A stretch of DNA of 64,000 bases from Brassica napus (taxonomy: Eukaryota > Streptophyta > Magnoliopsida > Brassicales > Brassicaceae): the NCBI RefSeq assembly GCF_020379485.1, contig NC_063450.1, forward strand, positions 48,388,681 through 48,452,680, written 5' to 3'. The translations under genes were made by a program, and so were the position numbers. Shown in pieces: positions 1 through 10,569 of the stretch; the first letter of the stretch is position 1; every line of letters begins with the position of its first letter. Under the pieces are notes generated by a model, which was given only the letters and a program-made list of their open reading frames with translations, had not been told where the DNA came from and ran no database searches.

Positions 1-2956
1 ATTAAATAAGCAATGATCAACTTCAAAGTTCATAGCAGAAACTATAAGTTGAGTTTACCTTGAAACCAAAGAACCAAACACAGGGACCAGACCACACACT
101 TCCTTAGTCTTCTTGCAAGTTCAGATTATCATACTCTGACATAAATTAATATAATTAGCAAACAGCTAAAAAAATTTAACATATAAGATTAGAGAAGAAA
201 AGTACCTTTCTTAAGCTTGTCTTCATACTCAAAGTCACTGAGAATTTGTTCCATTGTCACCAGCCTTGCATCACCACAACGAATGTCTGCCTTAAGCCAT
301 TGCTCAGAGCACATCAACACTTCAACCATGTAATGAGTAAGACAGCTCCTGTATGAATCAATGATACGACCAGACGTGCTAAAAGCACTCTCCGAAGCAA
401 CTGAAGAGACTTGCATTGCAAGTACATCTCTTGCAATTTCTGCAAGAACAGGGAACTTCAGAGCATTGAACTTCCACCAAGACAAAACATCGTACTCAAC
501 TCCTACAATGATTCTCGGATTGACTACACTCTCCCTTAGATAAGTATCCAACTCATCCTTAGATTCTCGATCTTCAATTTCTCCAACCAACTCCTCATAC
601 ATGAAATCCATCCTTTCATACCCCATCTCGTTATTGATCAAATTGACTCTATCGAATAAAGCTTCTTGGCTACCAAAAGATGCAGCTGGAGTGGTTTGAG
701 ACGCTTGAACTGCTTCACCTCTGGCATACCGAGCACTGTACTCCTTAAACATGAACCGCAATACATCAATCAGTGACTGAAACATCTCCTTAGCTTCTGC
801 ACTATCTTTCCCATAGAGTTTCTCAAAACACATTTTTGCAAACTGCATTTTCTTCCTAGGATCAAAAACCGTTGCTACAATCAACATCTTGTTGATGTTT
901 TTCATACCAGCCCAATACTTATCAAACTTCAGGAGCATGTCATCAGCCTTCATCTTCAATTCCGAGTCAACAGAATTACTCAACCCCATCAGATTCTTCT
1001 GGATTGTAACGATCTCGCCATAGCACTTGTAGGAGCTCAGAGAAGTGCTTGCAGACACTACCAATGTGGAGTTGTAGAAGATAATCAGAAACCTTACCAA
1101 CCGCTCAATCGCATGCCAGTCAACCATAGCAGGAGGTCCAACCCGTTGTGCTCCACCATCAAACTCCATGAAGTAGTCGTTGTAAAGCTTGTCCTCTGCC
1201 TTCATCTTGTCAAAGGCTAACCTGAACTCAAGAGCTCTCGACAACATCAAGTAAGTAGAATTCCATCTAGTTTTAACATCCAGTGGCAAACTAACCCTAG
1301 TCATCTTTCCCGAATCAACCCGAAGCTCAAATGACCTTAATCTAGACGTACTAGACCTAACATACCCAACAGCATTACGAATTGCAGTGACATTACTATC
1401 CACTTCAGCCAAACCATCTTTAACAATCAAATTAATGATATGTGCTGCGCATCTCATATGCACAAACTCTCCATTCATAACAAACGCTTCATCTGACAAT
1501 AAAGAGAATCTACTCTGAAACTTCCTAAGCGCAGAGGTGTTTGCAGTTGCATTATCAACCGTGATGCAGAAGATCTTCTCTATGCCCCATTCAGCCAAAC
1601 AATCTAGAAGCACAGTCGAAATTGTCTGACCTTTGTGGTCTGTGATGTGCTTGAAACCGATGATCAACTTCTTTAGCTGCCAGGAATCATCCACAAAGTG
1701 AAGGGTTATTACCATATAACTCGCACCTACAGTTTCAAAAACGAGTTAGAAAAGTTGAAGAAGCTCACATATTGGAAAAAAATAATAATCTCGAAGTTTC
1801 AAAAACGAGTTTCAAACATTACCTGTTGTTTGAGCAACCCATATGTCAGTTGTAAGAGAGACTCGTTGCTTATTAGCCTTGAACCAAGATTTCAAAGCCG
1901 TTTTCCTTCTGACATACAACGATGTCCCTTGTTGCGGTCCTCCTAGAGCGTGGGTTGAAACCGATTATTTTGTTGCAGAAGTGCTTCCAAGCCATACTTT
2001 CAACAAATAAAAGTGGCATTTCCCCAATCACGAGCATCTCATTTGTTGCCTCTCTGACTTGAGCTTCAGAAACTTTTGTATCCGTCACAGCTCCATTGTC
2101 GGTAAGTTCTGTCTGATTCTTCTTTCGTGCTGCTTCCCATGCCAGATACTGCGTACAGGTTGTCAGATGCTTTACCAGGTTCGAAGTACCAGACTTTGAA
2201 GCACAAGCAAAACTCTTCTTGCAGTGGTGACAAACGCATCTGTCACGGTTTTCTTGAGTCCGAGTGTAATGCTCCCAGACATAAGACCTTGGGGTTAAAA
2301 CCTTAGTGTCCTTTGTTGGCTGAGAAGCAGCTCCACTTGAACTCGCAAAAGTCTTCCTCTTTCCTCTGTTGTCAGGAGTGATGAGCTCGTCCTCTGTTTC
2401 TTCATGATCAGAGACTTTGTCTTTGCCATTGTTCTTTGGATTAACCGATGCTGAAGAATCCATCTGTCAGAAAAAACACAATCCATTTGTTAGCAATCAA
2501 ATGAAAATAAGAACTTTGGTAATGAACAATCGATTGAGCAATCAATTAGGGTTTATTTTACCTTTGAGAAGGTTTTCGATTGATAAGAGTATGAACTCAT
2601 GCAATCTTCAGTGTCCATATTTATAGGGACTCAAGATCGACCCTCGAGACGAGCATGCGGAGAGACTCTTCGATCTGAGGAGAAACGGCTACAGAGAGTA
2701 AAGTAGAGACTCTTCGTTCTTCTCCATCGGCTGAACCCGACACCCCTTGTTGAGTAATGAAGATGAATACTATTCACGAGGTAAATATCAGGTACTCAAT
2801 TGGATCCCGGTTTAAATCCGAACCGATTCGCTACCCGTGAGTACCAGAGAAATGGCTCCATTCGGTTTATTTCTCATACCCAAAACCGTACCGAACCGGT
2901 TTTTTTGGCTCGGTTTCGGTTCGGTTCTTCGGAACCGGTTTTAATGCCCAGGACTA
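1..2956 (-). mobile_element. hAT-superfamily DNA transposon, right-hand part
   Basis: The transposase at 189-2463 lies on the minus strand, so the element's 5' end is on the right. On the minus strand the DNA just outside the gene begins TAGTCCTGGGCATTA (ending at 2956), which reads as a hAT-type terminal inverted repeat. It is followed inwards by a subterminal stretch (2800-2940) rich in AACCGG, CCGAACCG and similar words. The other terminus is left of the window, so the 8-bp target duplication cannot be checked; the right candidate is ATTCTACG at 2957-2964. The same TAGNCCTGGG terminus occurs on the 569-bp element at 47316-47884. Identification rests on the transposase domains and the terminal motif. 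Confidence 0.8.
189..2463 (-). pseudogene. hAT transposase (BED zinc finger, RICESLEEPER/DAYSLEEPER type), frameshifted
   Basis: Catalyses cut-and-paste transposition of hAT elements in the nucleus. Exon 1 (2463 to 1823) has a low-complexity N-terminus and a BED zinc finger near residues 55-105 (WEHYTR, then CVCHHCKKSF and HLTTC). Intron 1822-1727 (GT-AG, 96 nt) joins VAQTTG to ASYMVITLHFVDD. Exon 2 carries the RNase H-like core (ITVDNATANTSAL, MRCAAHIINLIV, TRWNSTYLML) and the C-terminal hATC dimerisation domain (LSWWKFNALKFPVLAEIARD, then SSVASESAFSTSGRIID). Exon 1 is broken: the frame opened at 2463 stops at 1873, while family-like sequence (LYVRRKTALKSWFKANKQ then VSLTTDIWVA) continues in another frame, so a net +1 or -2 shift lies near 1918-1925. 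The right-hand frame ends near 189, where a GTACTT donor may lead to a further small exon. Confidence 0.88.
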
Positions 2957-3812
2957 ATTCTACGTGAAAGTGGAAAAAGAGGGGAGAGAGGAAAAACGCT
3001 CCATCTTCTTTATTGTTCTCCAACTAATTTTTTGCGCAATCTGACTGACGTCGGTGGGCTTCCTTAGCCTCGACGTCGGTCGGACCTGTTCCGACGTTCT
3101 TCTCTGGTGTGGTGATTCCGGCGTCGCGCCTTATTCTTAGGTGGTCGTCCGGCTCTTGTTTCCGGCGTTCGTGCCTTCTTTTACGGCGACGGACGACCGA
3201 CTTTGCTTCTGCGTCACACTCTCCTTAGGTGCTGACGGCGGCTGTACTTAGAAATCTTCTTGGTTGTCTTCGATCTCTGACTCCTGTAATTCCTCTGTCT
3301 GATTAACTCTTCTTCTTCCATCCTGTGAAAATCGAAGAAGGATCGATTGTAATCGATTTGTATTTTTTATGAATCATAGATCTGGTAGTTTTGATTTGTG
3401 TGATGTGGCTTGGAGTGTGGGATGAGATCGCGACATCGGTCGATTGATGCTCTCTGAAAATTTCCAATACAGGTGTTGGAGGTCGTTCTTTGGTTGTGGT
3501 CTTGTTCCCGGTTGATCCGGTGTTTAGCTGATTTGGTTTGGTCCGTTGACGACGTTTCCGGCGGTGAAGATGGTGGAGGCTCCGGAAACACGTGTCTTTT
3601 TCTTATCGCTCGATGCAACACGTACTGATGTGTTGTCACGTTTGTTTAGGATGGGCTAGTCTTGGGCTCGTCCGTAAGTTGAGCCAGTTTATGTGCTTTT
3701 GGGTTTTAGTTTGTTTGGGTTTGGATGTTAGAATTCTTTTTTTTTAGGTTTTTTGTGTGTATTAAACTTTATTAATAAAATTTTAGATGGCAAAAAAAAA
3801 AAAAAAAAAAAA
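2957..3812 (+). mobile_element. Non-autonomous LINE-like retroposon with poly(A) tail
   Basis: The stretch is pyrimidine-rich and GC-richer than its flanks, with many TCCGGCG and GACGTCGGT words. It ends in a run of about 22 A at 3792-3813 preceded by AATAAAATTTTAGATGGC. No reverse transcriptase is visible. Its style matches the retroposon at 45844-46760 (CT-rich head, TTTGGGC-rich tail, poly(A)). I found no left target duplication, possibly because the hAT element at 1-2956 is inserted near its 5' end. The class call is inference from the poly(A) tail and the resemblance. Confidence 0.5.
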
Positions 3813-4057
3813 ACGTTGGAACTTGATAAACTTCACACATTTGTGTGCACGGCAGAGATTCCAGATGTCAAGAAGAGAATGAAAGAAGTTTTCAGTGGCT
3901 CAAGAAATCCAACTACAGCGAGGTGCTAAAAATGACCTCTTCGCTGTCTATGGGGTTGCTAAAGATTTGTCTGGTTCTGATCAAATTGGAGGTGGAAATG
4001 ACGCAGGCCACATAGACCGTTAAAATCTAAATGACCGTCAAAATTTAAATCATTGAA
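3813..4057 (+). other. Intergenic stretch with a short coding-like remnant
   Basis: Directly after the poly(A) run, 3817-3930 reads open in one frame (LELDKLHTFVCTAEIPDVKK onwards) and then stops. 3931-4010 is coding-like in another frame (NDLFAVYGVAKDLSGSDQ). This may be a decayed exon fragment. I do not recognise the family and assign no function. Confidence 0.25.
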
Positions 4058-4059
4058 TA

Positions 4060-4325
4060 CTCCCTCCGTTTCATAATACTTGATGTTTTGTATTAATACA
4101 CAAAGATTAAAAAAATTACATTTTCCTAAAAAATATTTTAAAGATATAATTTTACAATCAGTTAACCAATTATAAAAAAGACTGTAAAATCTAATTGGTT
4201 GAACAGTTTTCAATAAAGTTAAAATTAACCTTAAAATCTCAAAACTTCCTTAAAATCTCAGAACTTCATGTAAATTGAAACAAAACAAACTTTCTAAAAC
4301 ATCATTTATATTGAAACAGAGGGAG
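4060..4325. mobile_element. Stowaway-like MITE 1
   Basis: A 266-bp element with terminal inverted repeats: CTCCCTCCGTTTCATAATA on the left, and on the right the inverse of ATTGAAACAGAGGGAG. It is flanked by TA on both sides (4058-4059 and 4326-4327), the usual Stowaway/Tc1-mariner target duplication. It has no coding capacity. Confidence 0.82.
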
Positions 4326-4327
4326 TA

Positions 4328-4994
4328 TTTGTTTGATTATCCTGTCCACATACACATGCATGTTTTTTCTTGCATTAGCTAGCCTCTTTTCATGAATCCC
4401 CCACCCACCAGTTCTTTGTTACTTCAGTTATCTTTTCCTTTCTCGTAGTTTATTATGTAAGAACACACGTGTTTTTAATGCGTAACCTAGCTAATTCTAG
4501 ATTTGTCTGGTTCTAATGATATTATAATGTTTTTAATAACCTTTTTACTTTTGGTTCTAAAAATGTCTTTTGGTTCTAAAAATGTCTTTGCATTTTAGCA
4601 GCCTTTTTTGGTTCTAAAAATGTCTTTAATTTTTATTTTTTGGGGTAATAAGAAAATCATTTTACGTTTATTGTTCAGTCATGAAGAAAATCATAAAATA
4701 TTCATCAAAGGACGTGTGAGAGAGAGAAGAAGGCAGAAGCTACAGGCAGCATACACCGTGTCGTAAAGATCGGCATCATTCACAACCGTTGGATCTTCAT
4801 TTCTATCTCCTTCCTCTCTCTCTCCGTCTCTGCCATCTGACCTGTGGGTTACAGATATTCAAACAACTCACCCCTATCTCCTTCGCCTCTCTCTCTCTCC
4901 CCGATTCTAAAGAGCTGATTAGGATTTCTCGATTTGATTCAAAACGTACCTCACCGGCGAAGAGACGAAGGTAACAGATAAAACGAGGAGGAGG
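4328..4994 (+). promoter_or_regulatory. Upstream region and 5' leader of TOM1
   Basis: AT-rich DNA containing three copies of GGTTCTAAAAATGTCTTT (about 4553-4627), followed by a CT-rich stretch (4795-4905, several TCTCTC runs) typical of plant leaders. The TOM1 ATG is at 4995. I did not identify a confident TATA box or transcription start. Confidence 0.4.
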
Positions 4995-7014
4995 ATGACG
5001 GATTCGAGCGTGGTGATGCCGGTGGAGATGGCACAAATCTTGGCGACGGAGGTGACGAATTGGTGGGAGGAGGTTAACGAGTCAACTCAGTGGCAAGATG
5101 GGATCTTCTTCGCTCTCTGTGGAGCTTATGCTCTTGTTTCCGCCATCGCTCTTGTACGTTCTCACCTCTCTCTCTCTCTCTCAAAGTCCTTGTCTTTCCG
5201 ATAAAAATCAAACCTTTTTACTCTCTAGGTTCTTGATTTGAGGTCAAATGACATGTCTTTCCTCTTATGTTGTTATCGTGTTGGCTTAAAATGCTGAGCG
5301 ATTGAGAAAGTTATGTACTTTATTTGGATGTGTTGACCTTTGTGTGAATTGGATTGTGGATGGACAGGTCCAATTGGTAAGGATTCAAATGAGAGTGCCT
5401 GAGTATGGTTGGACCACTCAGAAGGTCTTTCATCTTATGAACTTTGTCGTCAATGGAGGTTATCATCATCATCTCTGTTTTTTTGTTTCCACCTCTCCTT
5501 TGGATTATGGTTTCTGACAAACTTTTTTTCTCTATGTGTGTGTGTGTGTAGTTCGCGCTGTTCTGTTTGGATTTCACCATCAAGTATTTCTCGTCCATCC
5601 CAAGGTGAGAGAGTCTCCATAAGCTTTTGGTTTGTTGTTTGTTTGATTTTTGAAGGCTGCATTTTTTAAAGTATCTAATGTTCTTGGTGAGGTAAATGCA
5701 GGCTCTTTGCTGGATACTATTGGATCTTCCGGGGCTCCTCTTTTTCTCGGCATACACACTGCTCGTTTTGTTCTGGGCAGAGATATATCACCAGGCAAGA
5801 ATCTAAAAAAAGATTTTTTTTTGTTTTGATGTGTGTAGACTCTCTTTTTTAATATACCACACAAACTCTGAATGAATGTGTATATATGTTGCTGACACTT
5901 ATGAGCAGGCAAGAAGCTTACCAACGGATAAGCTGCGGATAACCTATATTTCAGTCAATGTTGCTGTTTATTTGGCTCAGGTTCATCTTTGATTCTTATT
6001 GTTTTCCATTTTTTATTTTCATTTTTTTTTTGTATGTTGTGGCTACTGAGATTCTTTGATACAAAGAATCTCTTTGAACCGTTGTCACTTTTGTAGAAAT
6101 TTGTGGTGAATCGAAAGACTTAAGTCTGATATTGTAATTGATGTCTCTATCAGGTTGTTATATGGGTATTCATCTGGGTAAATGATAACAGCACTGTGGA
6201 GTTAGTTGGAAAGATATTTATGTCAGGTACGGTTTTTTCTCTGGTCAAGCAAGTTTGTTAAGCCCGTTACTTCTCAATTTTTCATTACTATCTCTCTCTT
6301 ATATAAACTATGTATTGATTTTTTATTTGTGTATTTTTCTTCTTCTTCTAGTTGTGTCTTTCATCGCTGCGTTAGGCTTCTTGCTGTACGGAGGAAGGTA
6401 GTGTTTTTGTTTATCTCTGCTTATTTCAAAGTGTCTGAAAGTTTTCTTATGTGTTCCCTTGTATACTATATAGATTGTTTATTATGCTAAGAAGGTTCCC
6501 TATTGAGTCAAAAGGAAGAAGGAAGAAGCTCCATGAGGTAGTCAGTCTGCTTGTGCTTCGTTGTCACAGTCATCACTACCTTCAAATTCGATTAGACTTT
6601 GTAACAGAAAAGTTATTCAATTGCAGGTTGGATCTGTGACAGCCATATGCTTCACCTGCTTCCTCATAAGATGCATTGTGGTAAGCTCTGAGATATAACC
6701 CCAAAAAATGAAATATTCATCTTCAGTTACTGTGCTGATCATTATTCCTTTTGATCAGGTGGGTGTATCAGCTTTTGACAGGGATTTAACACTGGATGTT
6801 CTTGATCATCCGGTTCTGAACTTAATCTACTATATGGTAAGTAACTAACACCTTTCTTTAATTCTCTCTCTATCTCTTAGTGTATGCACTAATGGAAGAA
6901 GAAAAAAACAAAATTACACAGGTAGTTGAAGTACTTCCATCGGCATTAGTCCTCTTCATTCTGCGTAAGCTACCTCCAAAGAGAGTATCAGCTCAATACC
7001 ATCCGATCCAGTAG
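4995..7014 (+). CDS. TOM1: Tobamovirus multiplication protein 1-like 7-TM membrane protein
   Basis: Eleven exons: 4995-5153, 5368-5458, 5552-5604, 5702-5794, 5909-5980, 6154-6226, 6352-6397, 6474-6537, 6627-6680, 6759-6836 and 6922-7014, total 876 nt, 291 residues. The protein begins [20 protein letters not shown] and ends [16 protein letters not shown]. It contains several hydrophobic spans and the family blocks [41 protein letters not shown] and [15 protein letters not shown]. The family is known as multipass tonoplast/endomembrane proteins that serve as host factors for tobamovirus RNA replication; the normal cellular role is less clear. The intron after exon 4 starts GCAAGA instead of GT, a GC-AG intron. 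The frame is intact across all joins. TOM3 and THH1 are close paralogues; I prefer TOM1 because of the 291-residue length and the neighbouring genes. Confidence 0.9.
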
Positions 7015-7706
7015 ACTAATGTCTGAAGCCTATCACACGGTGAGTCTGATGATGTTTCAAGAGAGAGTAAAGAATCAGTTGGGGGGAAAAAGACTAAAGA
7101 AGAAGAAATCGTTGTGGAATCTGCGTGAGTTTTTGGATTGCAAGATCATAAATGATTTTACAGCTTTAGTTCTTTCATGTTACTACTTTGAAAAATCTGG
7201 TCAGGAGAAGAAGGTTTAACATTTGTTTGGAGTGTTTATGTTATGTTGTGTTGAAAATAAACAAACTGTTTAATTTTTGGTTTATTATTATCATCTTCTT
7301 CACTTTTGAAGTCACTATATTTGGCTTCCCACCCAATATTTATCTGTCTAAGCTGCGTCTTAAAATCCTGTCATCCTAATGAGGTTTGAATAAAAACAAA
7401 TCTTTTACATTATGCTAGTTATGTTCTGTTGTTTTTGTAATTGAATTATCTAGTGGCAAAGTTTTTTTTTTTTTTTTTTTAAAAAAAAAAATCAGATGAT
7501 GTTGAATTATGTTGTTTTTGTAATTGAATTATGATGTTGGCGCACTGTCTTATTCCTTTTAATGTTAAAAATCAGATTTTAAATATAGTTTGTAGCGTCT
7601 TTTTCGTAATCAACTCGTTGTGAACATTTTAATTTACTTTACTATTTTCTAATGAATGATGAATGACACGTGTCACAGAAGTGGCAAATAAGTTAGGAAC
7701 TAAAAC
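7015..7706. other. 3' flank of TOM1, no gene seen
   Basis: AT-rich DNA with a T18/A10 run near 7460-7490 and AATAAA at 7255-7260 that could serve as a TOM1 polyadenylation signal. TTGAATTATGTTGTTTTTGT-type words repeat around 7420 and 7505. No other gene is supported. Confidence 0.35.
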
Positions 7707-7750
7707 GTCCCACATCGGAGAGACATACAACGTCTCGCTTGTTTATATAT
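7707..7750 (+). promoter_or_regulatory. USE plus TATA promoter of plant snRNA type, Pol III spacing
   Basis: GTCCCACATCG at 7707-7717 is an exact match to the plant upstream sequence element (RTCCCACATCG). A TATA box (TTTATATAT) sits at 7742-7750. The gap of about 24 bp is the short spacing that in plants specifies RNA polymerase III rather than Pol II transcription. The U3 RNA starts about 22 bp after the TATA box. Confidence 0.88.
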
Positions 7751-7771
7751 GCGTAGAAAGCATCGATGGTC

Positions 7772-7970
7772 ACGACCTTACTTGAACAGGATCTGTTCTA
7801 TAGGCTCGTACCTCTGTATCCTTGATTTCTAAGGAGACAGGCCCCAAACCCTGGTTGATGAAGCATGGCCGTGCGATCTGAGTGTGATTAACGGCTAGGA
7901 TTGTCTTCGGACTTTACGAGCTGTAGAGGATCGCTATCTGGTCTGGTCTTGACCTAGCCAGAGTGGTTCA
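7772..7970 (+). ncRNA. U3: U3 small nucleolar RNA
   Basis: The sequence begins ACGACCTTACTTGAACAGG and continues with ATCTGTTCTATAGGCTCGTA, the conserved U3 5' end and box A region. TGGTTGATGAAGCATGG (7852-7868) holds the C'-type box. GAGTGTGATTAACGG follows from 7880, and the 3' stem-loop arms GGTCTGGTCTTGACC and AGCCAGAGTGG close the molecule. U3 is a nucleolar box C/D-type RNA that base-pairs with pre-rRNA to guide 18S processing. The USE/TATA spacing upstream and the T7 run at 7971 fit Pol III transcription, as known for plant U3. All main blocks look intact, so this may be a working copy. Confidence 0.93.
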
Positions 7971-7977
7971 TTTTTTT
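7971..7977 (+). terminator. Pol III T-run terminator of U3
   Basis: Seven consecutive T follow the U3 3' end; a longer T run at 7991-8004 would act as a back-up. Confidence 0.7.
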
Positions 7978-8009
7978 GTGGTTCTCTCCTTTTTTTTTTT
8001 TTTTACCAT

Positions 8010-8690
8010 CTGCTGTTATGTCTCGAGTCTCCTACCATTTGGTGCCAGCATCAAGCACAAGGAAGTTATGAAGCAGTATCGTTTGAGGCCTAATGGTGGA
8101 ATAATGGCATCTCTCAACTTGTTTGCTACTAAATTCGACGAGGTAATCATTGCCCTGAAACGATGACTTTCATTACGTATGATGGTAAGGTCCCTCTTCA
8201 AAGCCAAAGAGAAGTAGAATTGTAACAAGAACATAAAAAGCTCACGAGATTTGTTTGGAAGTTTTCACAAGTTATTATTTATGCTTTTCATTGACTTAAA
8301 TATGAAAAAACAGAAGCAAATCGAGTCATGGACTCCTTACAAATGGGAATAATGGAAAGTGGAGTTTAACAACTCCTGACGAAATTCAGAACGAATTCTC
8401 CTAAAGATTAGGAGGTTTCTTATTGAACTAGTAAAAAACAAAACACGTCACCTCTTCTATTCCAAGTATCTTGATGACTTCCTGAGTGCCACGTCAGCTG
8501 CTTTGTCAGTCTCAGCTCTAGTTCCATTGTCATTGTAGCATCCTATCATATAAGCTGGTTCTCTTGATTGTTCTGTTTTTGTGTTGCCACTTCTTATAGG
8601 TTGTCTCTGTGATTGAGGAACGTGCAGACTGCAGACAAGCTTGATTATGTTCTTGTGGATACTCCTTGGCCAGATAGAGATGTGCTACTG
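8010..8690 (+). pseudogene. QQT2: QQT2-like GPN-loop GTPase fragment
   Basis: Two exon-like blocks remain. About 8015-8142 encodes [20 protein letters not shown] followed by [17 protein letters not shown], ending at a GTAATC donor. After a TATAG acceptor at 8599, 8600-8670 encodes VVSVIEERAD and, after a small indel, KLDYVLVDTPW. These match the middle of plant GPN-loop GTPases (QQT2 family), which act in assembly and nuclear import of RNA polymerase II. The P-loop start, much of the middle (a DIRDTVRY-like segment is missing) and the C-terminus are absent. In A. thaliana QQT2 lies next to TOM1, so this is probably the ancestral neighbour, now decayed. Identification is from motif memory. Confidence 0.72.
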
Positions 8691-8699
8691 GAGGTTGAT

Positions 8700-9291
8700 G
8701 AGTACTTTCAGAATGATGATGAGCTGTTTCTATACATAAAAGTATAATCAAAACCATATCTTTCATACTTTCTCAAGCTGGTTTTGTCCGTGTCCTTTGC
8801 CTTATTTCCCCCGTCGTGTAGTTAAACCATGGAACTGAATCTCTTCGTGAGACATTATCTATTTGATCTAATGACTGTTTCATTAACTAGAATTTTCGAA
8901 GATTTTGTACACAACTTGCGTTCATAATATATGCACAAAGGCAGAGACTTCAGAGCTATTATCACAGGTTCTGATTCATATTAGATATGATGACGTCAGT
9001 TAATCTGGTAAGATCTGTGGTGTTGTTGCTACACAAAAAAATAATAAAATACATACACATGGCAGACATCTGGTCGAGAATAAGAGTGATTCGAGTCATT
9101 CCTAAGAACATTATTCACCAATCTTATATGATTTGATTATATGACAATACCAAGAGTCCCAAGACGTTAATTCAACGCCCTTATTACTTACTAGCAGTCA
9201 GATCGAAACACAAGTGGGAGCCAGCGGGTGGGACACAAATAAGCAACACACACTACTTTTTTTTATTACACACAATACAAGTAGATTATTA
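8700..9291. other. Intergenic, no gene seen
   Basis: 3' flank of MSRB2 and the end of the QQT2 remnant. No repeat, RNA or open coding frame that I can support. Confidence 0.3.
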
Positions 9292-10569
9292 TTACAAGGT
9301 TGCGTTCCCGGGTGCGAACTTGAGGGAGACACTGTTGACACAATGTCGCTCATCGGTAGGAGTAGGGAAACCTTCTCCTTTGAAAACATGTCCGAGATGT
9401 CCTCCACAAGCTGCACACGTGATCTCTATTCTTCTCCCATCTGGATCCGCCTTGAGTAAAACATGTTTTAAAAGATAAGCGGTTCAGTTACTAACCAAAC
9501 CATGAATGATGTCTTGATTTTTTGAGAATCTTACGGTTCGGTTTATAGCGCCAGGAATGCCGTCAAAGAAAGCAGGCCAGCCACAGCCAGAGTCGAACTT
9601 GGTGGCGGATTTGTACAGAGGAGTTCCACATCCTGCACAGCTATAGATCCCTTCTCCGAATACTTTGTTGTATTCTCCTGTCCCTGGATATCTACATTTA
9701 CATGTGTAGAAACACTGATGTTATAGAACCTGGGACTCTACCTAAGAAACTAAGAAACTCATTGATCCTTCAACCACAGAGAACTTTCTACTACACATTC
9801 TTCTGCTTATTACTGTTATCGTAAAAGAACCAAGCAGGACTAATGCATAACAAATCAAGACACGAGAGTGAGTAAGGTTCATAGCAAACTAAGACGATCA
9901 GATACAAGAGAAACAGAGTTATAACTTGAAAGGAAAAAAAAAAGGTGAAAACTTTGAAAGTTGTACAAGTTCTTCAGCTTATTACAGTAATGAGTAAGAT
10001 GCATAGTCCTCTCTCACAGAGATACCTGACCTGATACATCTCCTAAGAGCATTAGAAACAGAGTTTTAGAAAAAGGTGAAAACTTTGATCTTTTGGGAAA
10101 ATGGGTTTCCTGATTGTTGATCAAGAAACGTGTTTATTCCACAGAGGCTTACTAAACTCAATATTGATGAGATAAAATGAAATCAACCAACGATGCCCAA
10201 CGAATCAAATCACTGTGATGTCAATCTATCTATAAAAATTGACGCTTACTCAGTGCCTTTCTGCCTGAGGATTCTGAATTGCTCGGGAGAGAGAACCGCA
10301 CGCCACTCTTCCTCTGGCTTGTTGACCGATCCGGGAGCAGAAGAAGCCATTGCTGTTATACGACCACCGCGAAAACCTCGGCGGAGCGATGAGAAGGATG
10401 GTGGAGAGGAGGGGATGCGAAGGAGGTTGAGATTCGGCGAGGGAGAAAGAGAGAATCGATGGGTTGCGAGGGGGAGGGAAGGTGTGACGAAGGATTTGAT
10501 GGCGGAAGAGAAGGTCAAAGAAGTGGCTGAAGATACACGCACAGATGACTGTATCACGTTCAACGCCAT
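9292..10569 (-). CDS. MSRB2: Plastid methionine-R-sulfoxide reductase B2
   Basis: Reduces methionine-R-sulfoxide in oxidised proteins, probably in the chloroplast stroma with thioredoxin-type donors. Exons on the minus strand: 10569-10250, 9691-9535 and 9450-9292 (636 nt, 211 residues). The first ~70 residues are a Ser-rich transit-peptide-like segment ending [20 protein letters not shown]. The SelR domain follows: [34 protein letters not shown], zinc pair [27 protein letters not shown], zinc pair [20 protein letters not shown], and the catalytic Cys in [13 protein letters not shown]. All four zinc cysteines and the catalytic Cys are present. Splice sites are GT-AG and the frame is intact. 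Its place between the QQT2 remnant and the AT-hook gene matches the A. thaliana order. Confidence 0.94.

Noticed and set aside
3817..4010. Coding-like fragment DKLHTFVCTAEIPDVKK
   Set aside because: Short, interrupted and not assignable to any family I know; noted as intergenic only.
5320..5924. Minus-strand open frames of 70-145 residues
   Set aside because: Antisense to TOM1 exons and introns; the plus-strand splicing model is complete and in frame.
7019..7219. 66-residue open frame after the TOM1 stop
   Set aside because: Lies in the TOM1 3' untranslated region, low complexity and not conserved in appearance.
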